Under the pieces are notes generated by a model, which saw only the letters and a list, made by a program, of their open reading frames with translations, had not been told where the DNA came from and made no database searches. The position numbers were made by a program, and so were the translations under genes. From Pantoea sp. At-9b (GTDB taxonomy: Bacteria; Pseudomonadota; Gammaproteobacteria; Enterobacterales; Enterobacteriaceae), in contig NC_014840.1 in assembly GCF_000175935.2 (NCBI RefSeq), positions 1 to 64,000 of the forward strand: a stretch of 64,000 bases of DNA, given 5' to 3'. Below, piece by piece: positions 54,595 through 63,770 of the stretch. Position 1 is the stretch's first letter. Every line of letters begins with the position of its first letter.

Positions 54595-57166
54595 TACTTT
54601 TGCGGGTTGGCCCTATGTCGCCCAATTATTGCGCGAGATGGTTGATGCGTCGCGCATCAAGCTGACTGCCGGACAGCAAGCGGCGTTGTTGGCAATCGCC
54701 GAACGCATTGAGCGCCACGGCGTGATTCTGGCTGATGAAGTGGGTATGGGTAAAACCCGGATCGCCGCCGCCGTGGCCCAGTGCGTGATTGCGGCGGGTG
54801 GCCGGGTAGCGGTACTGATTCCCGGTGGTCTGGCGGCCAACTGGCGTGAAGAATTGCAGACATGCGGTATTAACCCGAGCGCACCCTTGCTGAGCCTGCG
54901 GCAATTTATCGCCGCCTGGCACCCTGACAGCAACACCACACCGTGGTTTGAACAACCGTGTCTGATGATCTCCCACGCGATGGCCGTCTGGCGGTTGGGG
55001 AGCAATAGCCCGGAAAAGCGCTGGGGTCTGCTCCCGGCCCTGGTTCACCGTTGGCAGCACAAAAACGATTGCCCTGACCTGTCCACCCCTGAACTCTGGC
55101 GCGCGGCGCGTCTCATCTGTAAAGCAATCAAGTCCCTGCCTGCCACGCATCCGGCAAAGAAACAGATTGCCCGGCTGGTTAAACAAGCCGATTGGGACAG
55201 TCTGCTGCTGGACGAATGCTACAGCGCACATTACGAACAGCGCCACCAGCTCGCCACCAGCGTCGGGCTGGGGCTGGGCACGTTTGAGTTGGTCATTGTC
55301 GATGAAGCCCATAAAAGCCGGGGTGCCGATAGCAGCCTGAATCGCCTGCTGGAAGAGGTCATTCAACTTGGCAGTGAGGCGCGTCGTCTGGCGATCAGCG
55401 CGACACCCATTGAACTCAACAGCCGTCAGTGGCAGCAGATGCTCGGACGCATTAAGGTCAACGCAGAGACTATGCTGCCCGCCATCAACGAGTATCAGTC
55501 TGCGGTGGCACAGGTGCGCACTGATTATGCCAACAGCGAAGTACAACAGCGATATTACCAGGCCTCTGCCGCGTTCGAGCAGGCGCTTTCACCTTATCTG
55601 TTGCGGCGTGACAAACGTGAAGACGAGTCAGTACAAAAGTTCCTCCAGCATGGTAGCCCTGTTTACCGACGTAAGCAGGAGATCGAAGTGGACACCTTTA
55701 GCTTACCGATGAACTGGAAACAGGCAGTCTGTGCGGCCGAAGCGCTGTCGTTTGTTAACCGTCTGCATGAAAACAGCCGCGCCAAACGGGTACGTCTCAC
55801 CTTCAGCAACGGTCATGGTGTCTCCGCCCTGCTGAATCAACCAGAAGACGCGGCGCTGGAAGCCCATGACGAAGAACGGCAGCAGGCAGACGACAACGCA
55901 GACACAGGCGTGATGGCGGGTAAACGTCAGCAGCGGGCAGCATGGTGGCAACAACAACTTAGCGCTGCCATGTTGGCAGATAACGAGGGCTCATTGTTCA
56001 ACCATCCCGCCATCCTTGCCACGGTGGAGGCTGCCGAGCGTGTCTGCGCCGACGGCGAGAAGGTATTGGTTTTTGGCCGCTACACTCAGCCGATGGCAAC
56101 TCTGGTGCAGTTGCTGAACGCGCGCGCGATGTTGCGGACGCTGAAGACACGCGGAGAGTATTGGCCACAGGCAAAGGTGCATAACGAGGAATGGCCTGCT
56201 ATTCAACATGCCTCACGTCAGCTTTACCACTGCGAAGTCAATCGGGGCGACATTGAAGCCCAGTTGAGTGCGCAATACAAAAGGCTGGAAAAGCAACGAC
56301 GCGATTTTCGTCGCCATCTGCTGGCGTTGCTGAAACAAGGTCTCGCCAATAGCACGGACCAGGGCGTGCAGGCGCTCTTTGCCGTCTTTGAACAATCCGT
56401 CAATCTCAATCCGCAACACCACGATTTAGCCAGCGTGGCGAATGCACTCTACACGCTCACCGGCTCAGCAGAACAACGGCGTTCACCGGCTCATCTTGCC
56501 GCAGCGTTTGGCGATTTGGTGAATAGCGCACGAAACCGTGACCAGTTTGACGCCGTTGAGAGTGACGAAGATGAGAGTCAGGTTGCAGTACAGCAGTGGC
56601 AACACGTACTGGAGATCATCCACCAGGAATACAGCCGTCGGGAAAGTGGTTATGCTCGCCTGATGGACGGTAACACCTCGCCCGCCACCCGGAATCTGCT
56701 CAATCTGGCATTTAATCGCCAACACAGCCATCCTTGCGTGCTGGTGGCGCAGTCGCGCGTTGCCCGGGAGGGGCTGAACCTGCATCTGGCTTGCCGCACA
56801 GTGATTATGCTGCACCTCGAATGGAATCCGGGGGTGGTAGAACAGCAAATCGGACGCGTCGATCGTTTAAACAGCCTGTGGCAAAACATGTTGGACGAGG
56901 CATTGGCCGCCGGCAAGCGTGGCGAGGCGCTGCCGACGATCAATTTCTCTCCGGTTATTTTTAAAGGCACCTATGACGAACATCACTGGCACATTCTGTG
57001 TCAGCGTTGGGACAACCTGCGCGCGCAACTGCATGGCAATCCTTTTCCCCTCAGTGTGCAACCCGCTGATGCTGGATGTCGGGCCAGCATGCAATCGATC
57101 CTTGATGCCGCGCCGAACTTTTCCCCGTTGCGCAGAGGGAAAGCAGGAACCGATGATGTCTCATAG
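54587..57166 (+). CDS. SNF2/RapA-type helicase
   Basis: The 859-residue SF2 ATPase has motif I ADEVGMGKT (residues 49-57), motif II DEAH (239-242) and motif III ISATP (270-274). The C-terminal helicase lobe has VLVFGRYTQ, SRVAREGLN (motif V) and QQIGRVDR (753-760, motif VI). Spacing is of the SNF2/HepA type. It would translocate on duplex DNA or strip bound proteins, coupled to the PLD-fold protein whose gene it overlaps. A charged acidic insertion (around residues 425-445) and a long inter-lobe region are visible. It is the last gene of the operon. Confidence 0.88.
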   Translation: MNNTFAGWPYVAQLLREMVDASRIKLTAGQQAALLAIAERIERHGVILADEVGMGKTRIAAAVAQCVIAAGGRVAVLIPGGLAANWREELQTCGINPSAPLLSLRQFIAAWHPDSNTTPWFEQPCLMISHAMAVWRLGSNSPEKRWGLLPALVHRWQHKNDCPDLSTPELWRAARLICKAIKSLPATHPAKKQIARLVKQADWDSLLLDECYSAHYEQRHQLATSVGLGLGTFELVIVDEAHKSRGADSSLNRLLEEVIQLGSEARRLAISATPIELNSRQWQQMLGRIKVNAETMLPAINEYQSAVAQVRTDYANSEVQQRYYQASAAFEQALSPYLLRRDKREDESVQKFLQHGSPVYRRKQEIEVDTFSLPMNWKQAVCAAEALSFVNRLHENSRAKRVRLTFSNGHGVSALLNQPEDAALEAHDEERQQADDNADTGVMAGKRQQRAAWWQQQLSAAMLADNEGSLFNHPAILATVEAAERVCADGEKVLVFGRYTQPMATLVQLLNARAMLRTLKTRGEYWPQAKVHNEEWPAIQHASRQLYHCEVNRGDIEAQLSAQYKRLEKQRRDFRRHLLALLKQGLANSTDQGVQALFAVFEQSVNLNPQHHDLASVANALYTLTGSAEQRRSPAHLAAAFGDLVNSARNRDQFDAVESDEDESQVAVQQWQHVLEIIHQEYSRRESGYARLMDGNTSPATRNLLNLAFNRQHSHPCVLVAQSRVAREGLNLHLACRTVIMLHLEWNPGVVEQQIGRVDRLNSLWQNMLDEALAAGKRGEALPTINFSPVIFKGTYDEHHWHILCQRWDNLRAQLHGNPFPLSVQPADAGCRASMQSILDAAPNFSPLRRGKAGTDDVS

Positions 57167-57291
57167 CCCACGCTCATAATAAATATCGAAATCGCCCTCA
57201 CCTGTCGTGAAGAACGAAGAAGCCCGCCAGTTCGTTGTTAATCACGATTTTCCATATGAGGGTTGATCGCTACAATGTGCGGGCTAACATT

Positions 57292-59256
57292 TCAATCGGA
57301 ACTTATGCAGCGGAAAAATTCTGCATATGTTCCATCACGGCTTTTGTCTAAAATAATGAGATTTTCTACAGATCGAGTAATCGATGTATAGATAATTTCA
57401 GGGGTATCCTTGTCATCCATGATATAAAATACGGTTTTAGACTCCAGGCCTTTAAAACTGTGCGTGGTAGATAGTTTTATAAGTCCGCTATTCGGATAGA
57501 AATGGTTTTTCTTTGCCCTTCTTACCCTTTCAATCTCAGGTTTTATTTCATCATTCTTATTAATAACGTCTCGCAACCCATCTGCTGATAACGCTTTCAA
57601 ACTTTCGGCACTGTACCTCTCTTTGCAAAGCATGAATAACTCCGCGAGTTCCTCATAGGTTTCAAACATACAGTGGGTTTTCTCAAATTCATTCAGCTTT
57701 TCATTTAACCGCCGAATCAAGTAGATGTTAGAGGATAAGATTACAACATCATTCGGATTAAAGTTATAACTTCTGATGTAAGTCTGAATTCTTTTAAAAC
57801 ATTCATCTTCCCAATCCAAACTGCAAGCGTGGTATTTTATAATATCAAAATTCATACCTGCCTGTATGTTATGTTGTTCAAATAGCTCGGAGTCAGAATA
57901 TTTTTCCACTAAATACTTTAATTGATAATCTTTGAAAAGCTGGTTCAAAGGTGAGTCAAGGCTGGTCCGATAGGACCGCTTCAACTTTTTCCAATTTCCA
58001 AATCCTAGTGTGATGACAGCCGCTATTTTGTTATCTCTCTCGTAGATATTTTGCGACTCATCACTAAAAAGGATCATTTCCCCATCGGGATAAAGAAAAT
58101 TGTCGCGAATGATTTTAACCCAAGAGCTTTCAAAATCCTGCACTTCATCAATCAATATCGTCTGAAACTTCCCTACCGCAAACTCACTAAATAAATCGCG
58201 CTTATATAGCTCATTGAAACCATATTCTTTAATCAAACGAACAACATCTTGCGCTGTTTCATTCAGTTGTGAATTGAAAAATTGGTGATAATTCGTAACC
58301 GCAAAATGTTGATTGTCTCTATATCCAAGAATGTCGCTAATTCTATCCTTTATAAGGTTTTTCAATGTAATATTGAATGTCAAAATCAGAACATTATCAT
58401 CATGTCGGAGGAAAGCGTTTACAGCACGATTGGCAATGATGGTAGTTTTTCCACAACCAGCAACCCCCTTAATTTTCTCTTTTCCAGGTTTGCTGACCGC
58501 CAGCTTAGTCTGACTTTCATCCAATGGGATTTTTCTACCTTGCTTTAAGGTATGATCGCTGGGCATGAGTCGTCTTTTAAAATCATCGTAAACACGATCA
58601 TCGAAGAGGACATGTGGCTTAAAGCTTTTGATCTTTCTAACAAGATCTTGTATCCGATCTAAACCATAAATCATGGCCTTATCTCTGGATAGTTTTCTTT
58701 TCAAGCCCGCGACTTTGTCTGCTTGTTGATTGTATTCAATATTGGATATTTTTTCCTGCCTGTATTGTTCATCCAACTGTCGAGAGCGTAACACTAATTC
58801 ATTCTGGGCATGTGAATATAAGTTATCGATTGCCAATCGTTCACTTTCGTGCAGGTAGACAAACGGGTGTACAATGCTAAAGAAATTGCGATTTTTCAAA
58901 TACGATAAACCCAGCACAGGCAAATGCAGGTTATATAAATTCGATTTATATCTGAAAGCTTGCGACTGGGGTGAAGATATATGAGATATCCCTTGCCCGG
59001 AATGGACATGCCATTTGTTAAAGCAGTCTATACTATAATTATTCAAGTTATAGTCTTTTACTTCAACAATAAAAATAGCCGTATTTTTCTTCAAAATGAT
59101 AAAGTCTGGCCTGTCACCATCAATAAAGGAATTGAAGAAAATCTCGTAGGTATCATCCAAACTCTCTGAAAGATAATTCAGTAAGTGAAGTTCGCCGGCA
59201 GTGGGCGTCACTTTTAAGCGCAGTATGTTTTCTAACGTTGGGTAAAGAATAGCCAT
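57292..59256 (-). CDS. NERD-domain UvrD-like helicase
   Basis: The 654-residue protein has an N-terminal NERD nuclease-like domain with the PD-(D/E)xK pattern Asp51, Glu65-Val-Lys67 (RPDFIIL, IVEVKDY). An SF1 helicase follows: Walker A VAGCGKTT near residue 265, LIDEVQDFE, TTHSFKGLE and a final TSITRSV. Such nuclease-helicase fusions are known as stand-alone phage-defence proteins (for example Nhi), and others act in repair. The gene is strikingly AT-rich with different codon use from the neighbouring operon, and it is convergent with that operon. Recent transfer is likely. Confidence 0.86.
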   Translation of the reverse strand: MAILYPTLENILRLKVTPTAGELHLLNYLSESLDDTYEIFFNSFIDGDRPDFIILKKNTAIFIVEVKDYNLNNYSIDCFNKWHVHSGQGISHISSPQSQAFRYKSNLYNLHLPVLGLSYLKNRNFFSIVHPFVYLHESERLAIDNLYSHAQNELVLRSRQLDEQYRQEKISNIEYNQQADKVAGLKRKLSRDKAMIYGLDRIQDLVRKIKSFKPHVLFDDRVYDDFKRRLMPSDHTLKQGRKIPLDESQTKLAVSKPGKEKIKGVAGCGKTTIIANRAVNAFLRHDDNVLILTFNITLKNLIKDRISDILGYRDNQHFAVTNYHQFFNSQLNETAQDVVRLIKEYGFNELYKRDLFSEFAVGKFQTILIDEVQDFESSWVKIIRDNFLYPDGEMILFSDESQNIYERDNKIAAVITLGFGNWKKLKRSYRTSLDSPLNQLFKDYQLKYLVEKYSDSELFEQHNIQAGMNFDIIKYHACSLDWEDECFKRIQTYIRSYNFNPNDVVILSSNIYLIRRLNEKLNEFEKTHCMFETYEELAELFMLCKERYSAESLKALSADGLRDVINKNDEIKPEIERVRRAKKNHFYPNSGLIKLSTTHSFKGLESKTVFYIMDDKDTPEIIYTSITRSVENLIILDKSRDGTYAEFFRCISSD

Positions 59257-59330
59257 GCCAGCTCTCTCGTTATAATAAAAAATCTACAGCACACAGCATG
59301 TTCTGGGAAGAAACAAGGAATTGGTAGCAA

Positions 59331-59363
59331 CACCCCTTTTAAATCACAAGTTTAAAAGGGGTG
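59331..59363. repeat. Long perfect inverted repeat upstream of the NERD-helicase
   Basis: Two exact 13-bp arms (CACCCCTTTTAAA and complement) with a 7-nt spacer lie 75 bases upstream of the NERD-helicase start. No T-run follows on either side, so an operator, element end or structured leader is as likely as a terminator. Confidence 0.6.
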
Positions 59364-59672
59364 CTGCCTTAACTTTAGTTAAAAATTTATAGAAACCTGA
59401 CGCGCGTTGTCAAGTATTTCTGAAATATCTATTATTGTCTTAGGCCACCAGCTGTAAGCGAGTCTTCAGTAGGTGGTGATTATATAAATTGGTCTAATGA
59501 ACATTTCGTCTTGATTGCCAGGGTTTTTGCAATAAACGCATTGGCGGCTGTATAAATGGCCTTAAAGGCAGTTAACCCATAAAAACCCCTTAAGTTAAGT
59601 GCAGTAAATAAATGATTTAATAACTTGAATGCAGTGCTATCTGCGATTTAAAATTAGCAATGACCATCATGA

Positions 59673-60042
59673 TTATTTGCCACTGTCAGGCCGCCCTTTG
59701 CTGCCACTGCCCGTGGCGATGCCAAAACTGGCCTTGACGCTGATTATACGATCCTCCCCGACTTCAAGGGGGGCCGTGGCGATGGCTTGTCTTATTTTCT
59801 CGGCAATAGCAAATAAGTCTTCCTCGTCAATTTTGGGCGTCACAATGATAAATTCCTCACCGCCATAGCGTGCAACCATATCTTCTTTTTTTCGCCAGCG
59901 TTCTTTTCTCTATCAATTTCAGATCGAGGATGTGTAAGGCTGAGAAAACCTCATCAATTTCTTTGGCCATGCCGAGTGTTTTCTTACCTTTAGGCAGGCT
60001 CTCATCTTCCGATAATGAAACAATGTTATCGCGCGCGAGCCG
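59673..60042 (-). pseudogene. Decayed diguanylate cyclase
   Basis: On the minus strand a frame reading ARDNIVSLSEDE... and ending EKRTLAKKRR has HAMP/linker character. It is followed, in a different frame, by MVARYGGEEFIIVTP and a short GGDEF C-terminus that stops after SFGIATGSG. The first ~75 residues of the GGDEF domain (D-x-L-T-x-L region) and the final helix are missing, and a TGA interrupts the upstream part. It is non-functional. Confidence 0.8.
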
Positions 60043-60363
60043 TCAGTTCAGAGCTTTCACAAAAAAAGAAGGCGGCTTGCACAAATAACCTTCACACAAA
60101 AAGTGCAGGATTAAACTTTTCTGCACCATCGTAACGCCCACCTGATGATACTGCGATAAGCCAGCCGCACGCGGGTTGGTATTCTTCCCGCGCCTTAAAC
60201 CTTATTTATATCGCTGTGATGTCTGTCTGCTCTGGTGTTTCTCATTTTGAGAAATCGGTTATCGAAAATCGGTAACGGCAAATAACGGGCATTGGCGCTG
60301 CTCTTGCTTCAGCAGTGCCATCTGCTTTTGTTGTTAACTTTTCATTGATCGCTGGAGAACGGT
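60043..60363. other. Intergenic region before the peptide ABC importer
   Basis: About 320 bases without a gene. It includes a TTTCTCA-TTT-TGAGAAA inverted repeat (60238-60254) and a direct repeat ATCGGTTATCG/ATCGGTAACGG just after it. These may be operator-like sites for the importer operon, whose ribosome site is CTGGAGA. Confidence 0.45.
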
Positions 60364-61896
60364 ATGGCTCGTTACAAGACAAGACAGATTCACAAGTATG
60401 CCTTTACTGCATTACTGTTGTGCTGCGCTTCTTACAGCTATGCAGGTAAACAGAACGACACGCTGGTTTATGCCTCTGATAACGAAGTGGAAAATATCAG
60501 TCCTTATCATAACAACCTGCGCGAAGGCGTTATTCTGGCGCATCTGGTGTGGGACACGCTTATTTATCGCGATCCCAAAACCGGCGAATATAAGCCGGAA
60601 TTAGCCTCAGACTGGAAGTGGGAATCCCCGACATCATTATTAATTCATCTGCGCAAAGACGTTAAATTCCACAATGGCGATCCCTTCAGTGCTGATGATG
60701 TGGTTTACACCTTCCAGAATATCGCTGGCCCTAATACCGCCTCCGTGGTGCCGCAAAGTGTTGACTGGATCGATCATGTAGAGAAAGTCGATGACTTCAC
60801 CGTGCGTTTGCACCTGAAACAACCCTTCCCGGCGGCACTGGAGTACCTTTCCGGTCCGACGCCGATCTACCCGGCGAAATATTTTCAGCAGGTGAAACTC
60901 GAGGGTTTCAGTAAAGCCCCGATCGGCACCGGACCCTATAAGATCGTCAAGGTGATCCCCGGCCAGGGGGTGGATATGGTGAAGAACCCGGACTACTTCA
61001 AAGAAAGCCCACAGGGACAACCACATATCGGTAAGGTGCAGTTTGTGGTGATCCGCGACCCGGAAGCCCGTGTCGCCCAGCTGATGACCGGCCAGGTAGA
61101 CTGGATCTGGCGCGTAGCGGCCGATCAGGTCGAGCCACTGTCGACCATGCCCAATATCGCGGTGAAAAGCGGTGAAACCATGCGCATCGGTTTCCTCGCC
61201 CTCAACACTAATGCTACCGGTCCCGAAGCGGCTCCGCTGAAAGATCTGCGTGTCCGCCAGGCCATCAACTACGCGATTAACCGTCAGGGCATTGTCGATA
61301 ACCTGGTGCGTGGCGGCAGCAAACCGGTTTACACCGCCTGTTTCCGTACCCAGGTGGCCTGCGATGACAGCAAAGTGATTCAATACAATTACGACCCTGC
61401 CAAGGCGAAGCAACTGCTGGCAGAGGCGGGCTATGCCAACGGTTTTGACACCGATCTGTGGGCCTATCGCGAACGTGATTACGCGGAAGCGATTATCGGC
61501 GATCTGCGTAAAGTCGGGATTCGCGCCCGCCTCCATTTTGTGCAATATCCGGTGATGGCGACCGCCCTCAGTTCCGGTCAGGCACCAATGGCCTTCAACA
61601 CCTGGGGATCGTTCTCGATTAATGATACCTCGGCGTTTACCACCCCATACTTTGGCGGCAAAGGCAGCGATATCTGGAAGGATGCAACGCTGACCGCGAT
61701 GCTGAAAAAAGCCGATGCCACCGTCGATGCCAAACAACGCAATGAAGAATACGCCGAGGCGCTGGGGCGCATCTCTGCCCAGGCCTACATTGCGCCGATG
61801 TTTTCCTACTCCACCCACTACGCCTTTAATGCCGATCTGAACTTCCAGGACTGGCCGGATGAATTGCCGCGCTTTGCCCAGTCCAGCTGGAAATAA
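60364..61896 (+). CDS. ABC transporter substrate-binding protein, dipeptide/nickel (SBP_bac_5) family
   Basis: The 510-residue periplasmic protein has a signal peptide (residues 1-28, ending SYAG). The family 5 solute-binding layout is VYASDNEVENISPYHNNL, KDVKFHNGDPFSADDVVYTF, GTGPYKIVKV, LRVRQAINYAINRQGI and AEAGYANGF. It captures peptides or similar oligomeric ligands for the permeases encoded next. The ligand cannot be told from sequence. It is the first gene of an operon with two permeases and at least one ATPase. Confidence 0.92.
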   Translation: MARYKTRQIHKYAFTALLLCCASYSYAGKQNDTLVYASDNEVENISPYHNNLREGVILAHLVWDTLIYRDPKTGEYKPELASDWKWESPTSLLIHLRKDVKFHNGDPFSADDVVYTFQNIAGPNTASVVPQSVDWIDHVEKVDDFTVRLHLKQPFPAALEYLSGPTPIYPAKYFQQVKLEGFSKAPIGTGPYKIVKVIPGQGVDMVKNPDYFKESPQGQPHIGKVQFVVIRDPEARVAQLMTGQVDWIWRVAADQVEPLSTMPNIAVKSGETMRIGFLALNTNATGPEAAPLKDLRVRQAINYAINRQGIVDNLVRGGSKPVYTACFRTQVACDDSKVIQYNYDPAKAKQLLAEAGYANGFDTDLWAYRERDYAEAIIGDLRKVGIRARLHFVQYPVMATALSSGQAPMAFNTWGSFSINDTSAFTTPYFGGKGSDIWKDATLTAMLKKADATVDAKQRNEEYAEALGRISAQAYIAPMFSYSTHYAFNADLNFQDWPDELPRFAQSSWK

Positions 61897-61907
61897 GGAG
61901 CCGAGTT

Positions 61908-62825
61908 ATGGTGCGCTTTATTATTAATCGGTTGCTGGTAGCGCTGGCGGTGCTGTTCACCGTGGCGGTTGTCAGCTTTTCCCTGCTGCATCTCTCGGGG
62001 GATCTGGCGATAGCCATTGCCGGACCCGATGCCAGCGCGGAAACCGTGGCACAGATCCGGGTGCAGAATGGGCTGGACCAACCGCTGGTGGTGCAGTTCT
62101 CCCACTGGTTCTGGTCGGCGCTACACCTCGATTTTGGTCGCTCGTTCTATTTTGAGAACACCGTGATGGATCTGGTTGGGCAGCGCATGCCCATCACCCT
62201 CCAGCTCGGCGGCGTGGCGCTGCTGCTGGCGTTGGTGGTGGCGATCCCCCTTGGTGTGGTGGCGGCGGTGTTCCGCGACAGTTGGGTAGATCGCTGCGCG
62301 ATGTTTATCTCGGTGCTGGGTCAGGCGATCCCCAACTTTTGGTTTGCTCTGGTGTTGATCCTGATTTTTGCGGTGGGGCTGAAATGGCTACCGGTGGCCG
62401 GTAACGGTAGCTGGCAACATTTTGTTTTACCCGCGGTGGCGCTGGGATATTACGCCATGCCGTCGCTGATGCGTCTGACGCGTTCCGGCATGCTCGATGT
62501 GCTGGGTGCGGATTATATCCGCACCGCCCATGCCAAAGGACTCAGTGCCTTCAAAGTGGTGGTGAAGCATGGTCTGCGTAACGCCATCATCCCGGTGGTG
62601 GCGCTGGCAACGGTGGAACTCGGTTTTATGTTGGGCGGCTCGGTGGTGATTGAATCGGTGTTCTCGTTGCAGGGGCTGGGGCAACTGGCATGGGACTCCA
62701 TCTCCCGCAACGACTTCCCGGTAGTGCAGGCCATCGTGCTGATCATCGCCATCTTCTACATCGGGCTGACGTTCCTGGCGGATGTGCTTAATGCGGTGCT
62801 CGATCCCCGTTTGCGTAGCAAATAA
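61908..62825 (+). CDS. ABC transporter permease (DppB/OppB-type)
   Basis: The 305-residue inner-membrane protein has six predicted helices. It carries the N-terminal VRFIINRLLVALAVLF pattern of DppB-type permeases, and the EAA loop region is DYIRTAHAKGLSAFKVVVKHGLRNAIIP. It forms half of the importer channel. It starts 11 bases after the binding-protein stop, with AAGGAG upstream. Confidence 0.93.
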   Translation: MVRFIINRLLVALAVLFTVAVVSFSLLHLSGDLAIAIAGPDASAETVAQIRVQNGLDQPLVVQFSHWFWSALHLDFGRSFYFENTVMDLVGQRMPITLQLGGVALLLALVVAIPLGVVAAVFRDSWVDRCAMFISVLGQAIPNFWFALVLILIFAVGLKWLPVAGNGSWQHFVLPAVALGYYAMPSLMRLTRSGMLDVLGADYIRTAHAKGLSAFKVVVKHGLRNAIIPVVALATVELGFMLGGSVVIESVFSLQGLGQLAWDSISRNDFPVVQAIVLIIAIFYIGLTFLADVLNAVLDPRLRSK

Positions 62826-62834
62826 GGAATCTCA

Positions 62835-63758
62835 ATGAAAACGACTATGGCAGGAACCATGAAAAACGTCCTTAGCCCGGAAACCGGTCTGCTGCCGGAA
62901 CCCACGGCGTGGCAGCGCCTGTGTCGCCGCATCTTTGGTCATCACAGCATGACATTGGGCGTGGTAATTCTGGGGACCATCGTTCTGCTGGCGTTGCTGG
63001 CCCCGCTAATTAGCCCACACGATCCCTTTGCCCAGGAAGTCAGTCGACGCCTGGTGCCGCCGGTTTGGTTTGCGAAAGGCGAATGGACACACCTGTTGGG
63101 CACCGACAAGCTTGGGCGCGACTATCTTAGCCGTCTGTTGTATGGCGCTCGGGTATCGCTGGTCATTGGTCTGGTCTCCGTGATGATCTCCGCGCTGATC
63201 GGCGTCACCCTTGGGGTGCTTGCCGGTTATTTCGGCGGACGGGTTGATGCGGTGGTCAGCTACCTGTTGACGGTTCGACTGGCGATGCCGGTGATCCTCG
63301 TCGCGCTGGCGCTGGCCTCGCTGATTGGCGGATCGGTCAAGGTGGTAATTCTGCTGCTTGGCCTGCTGCTCTGGGATCGCTTTCTGATTGTCTCGCGCTC
63401 CGTCACCCGGCAACTGCGTGAGGCCGAATTCATCGCGGCAGCGAGAACGCTCGGCGCATCGTCGCTGTTTATCATGCTGCGCGAAATTCTGCCGAATCTG
63501 CTCGGACCGTTGACCGTGGTGGTGACGCTCGAAATTGCCCACGCCATTTTGCTGGAAGCCACCCTGTCGTTTCTGGGGCTGGGCGTGCAACCCCCGATGC
63601 CGTCCTGGGGGCTGATGGTGGCAGAGGGCAAAGCCTATATGTTCTTTCAGCCGTGGGTGATTGTGATCCCCGGTGTGGCGCTGGCGTTGTTGGTATTGAG
63701 TATCAACCTGGTGGGTGATGGTCTGCGCGATATCACCGCACTCGACGGCCGCAACTAA
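62835..63758 (+). CDS. ABC transporter permease (DppC/OppC-type)
   Basis: The 307-residue inner-membrane protein has the DppC pattern: a longer N-terminal tail, HHSMTLGVVILG first helix, LGTDKLGRDYLSRLLYGARVSL, EAA loop EFIAAARTLGASSLFIMLREILPN and the C-terminal ATLSFLGLGVQPPMPSWG. It pairs with the preceding permease. It starts 9 bases after that gene. Confidence 0.93.
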   Translation: MKTTMAGTMKNVLSPETGLLPEPTAWQRLCRRIFGHHSMTLGVVILGTIVLLALLAPLISPHDPFAQEVSRRLVPPVWFAKGEWTHLLGTDKLGRDYLSRLLYGARVSLVIGLVSVMISALIGVTLGVLAGYFGGRVDAVVSYLLTVRLAMPVILVALALASLIGGSVKVVILLLGLLLWDRFLIVSRSVTRQLREAEFIAAARTLGASSLFIMLREILPNLLGPLTVVVTLEIAHAILLEATLSFLGLGVQPPMPSWGLMVAEGKAYMFFQPWVIVIPGVALALLVLSINLVGDGLRDITALDGRN

Positions 63759-63770
63759 GAGGGAAATGAG

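Noticed and set aside
54626..55546. 306-codon open frame on the minus strand
   Set aside because: Lies inside the SNF2-type helicase gene, antisense across its motifs I-III.
48306..57166. Assignment of the five-gene operon to DISARM or to the Dpd DNA-modification system
   Set aside because: PLD and SNF2 proteins are shared, but DrmA, DrmB and the methylase, or DpdA-type modification genes, are absent, and the AAA and unknown genes do not fit.
59257..60363. Possible tRNA or attachment site at the accessory-region edge
   Set aside because: I looked for a tRNA cloverleaf and TTC-type arms that would mark an integration site and found none; no integrase gene is present.
60640..61818. 392-codon open frame on the minus strand
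   Set aside because: Antisense to the peptide-binding protein gene, whose signal peptide and family motifs are unambiguous.
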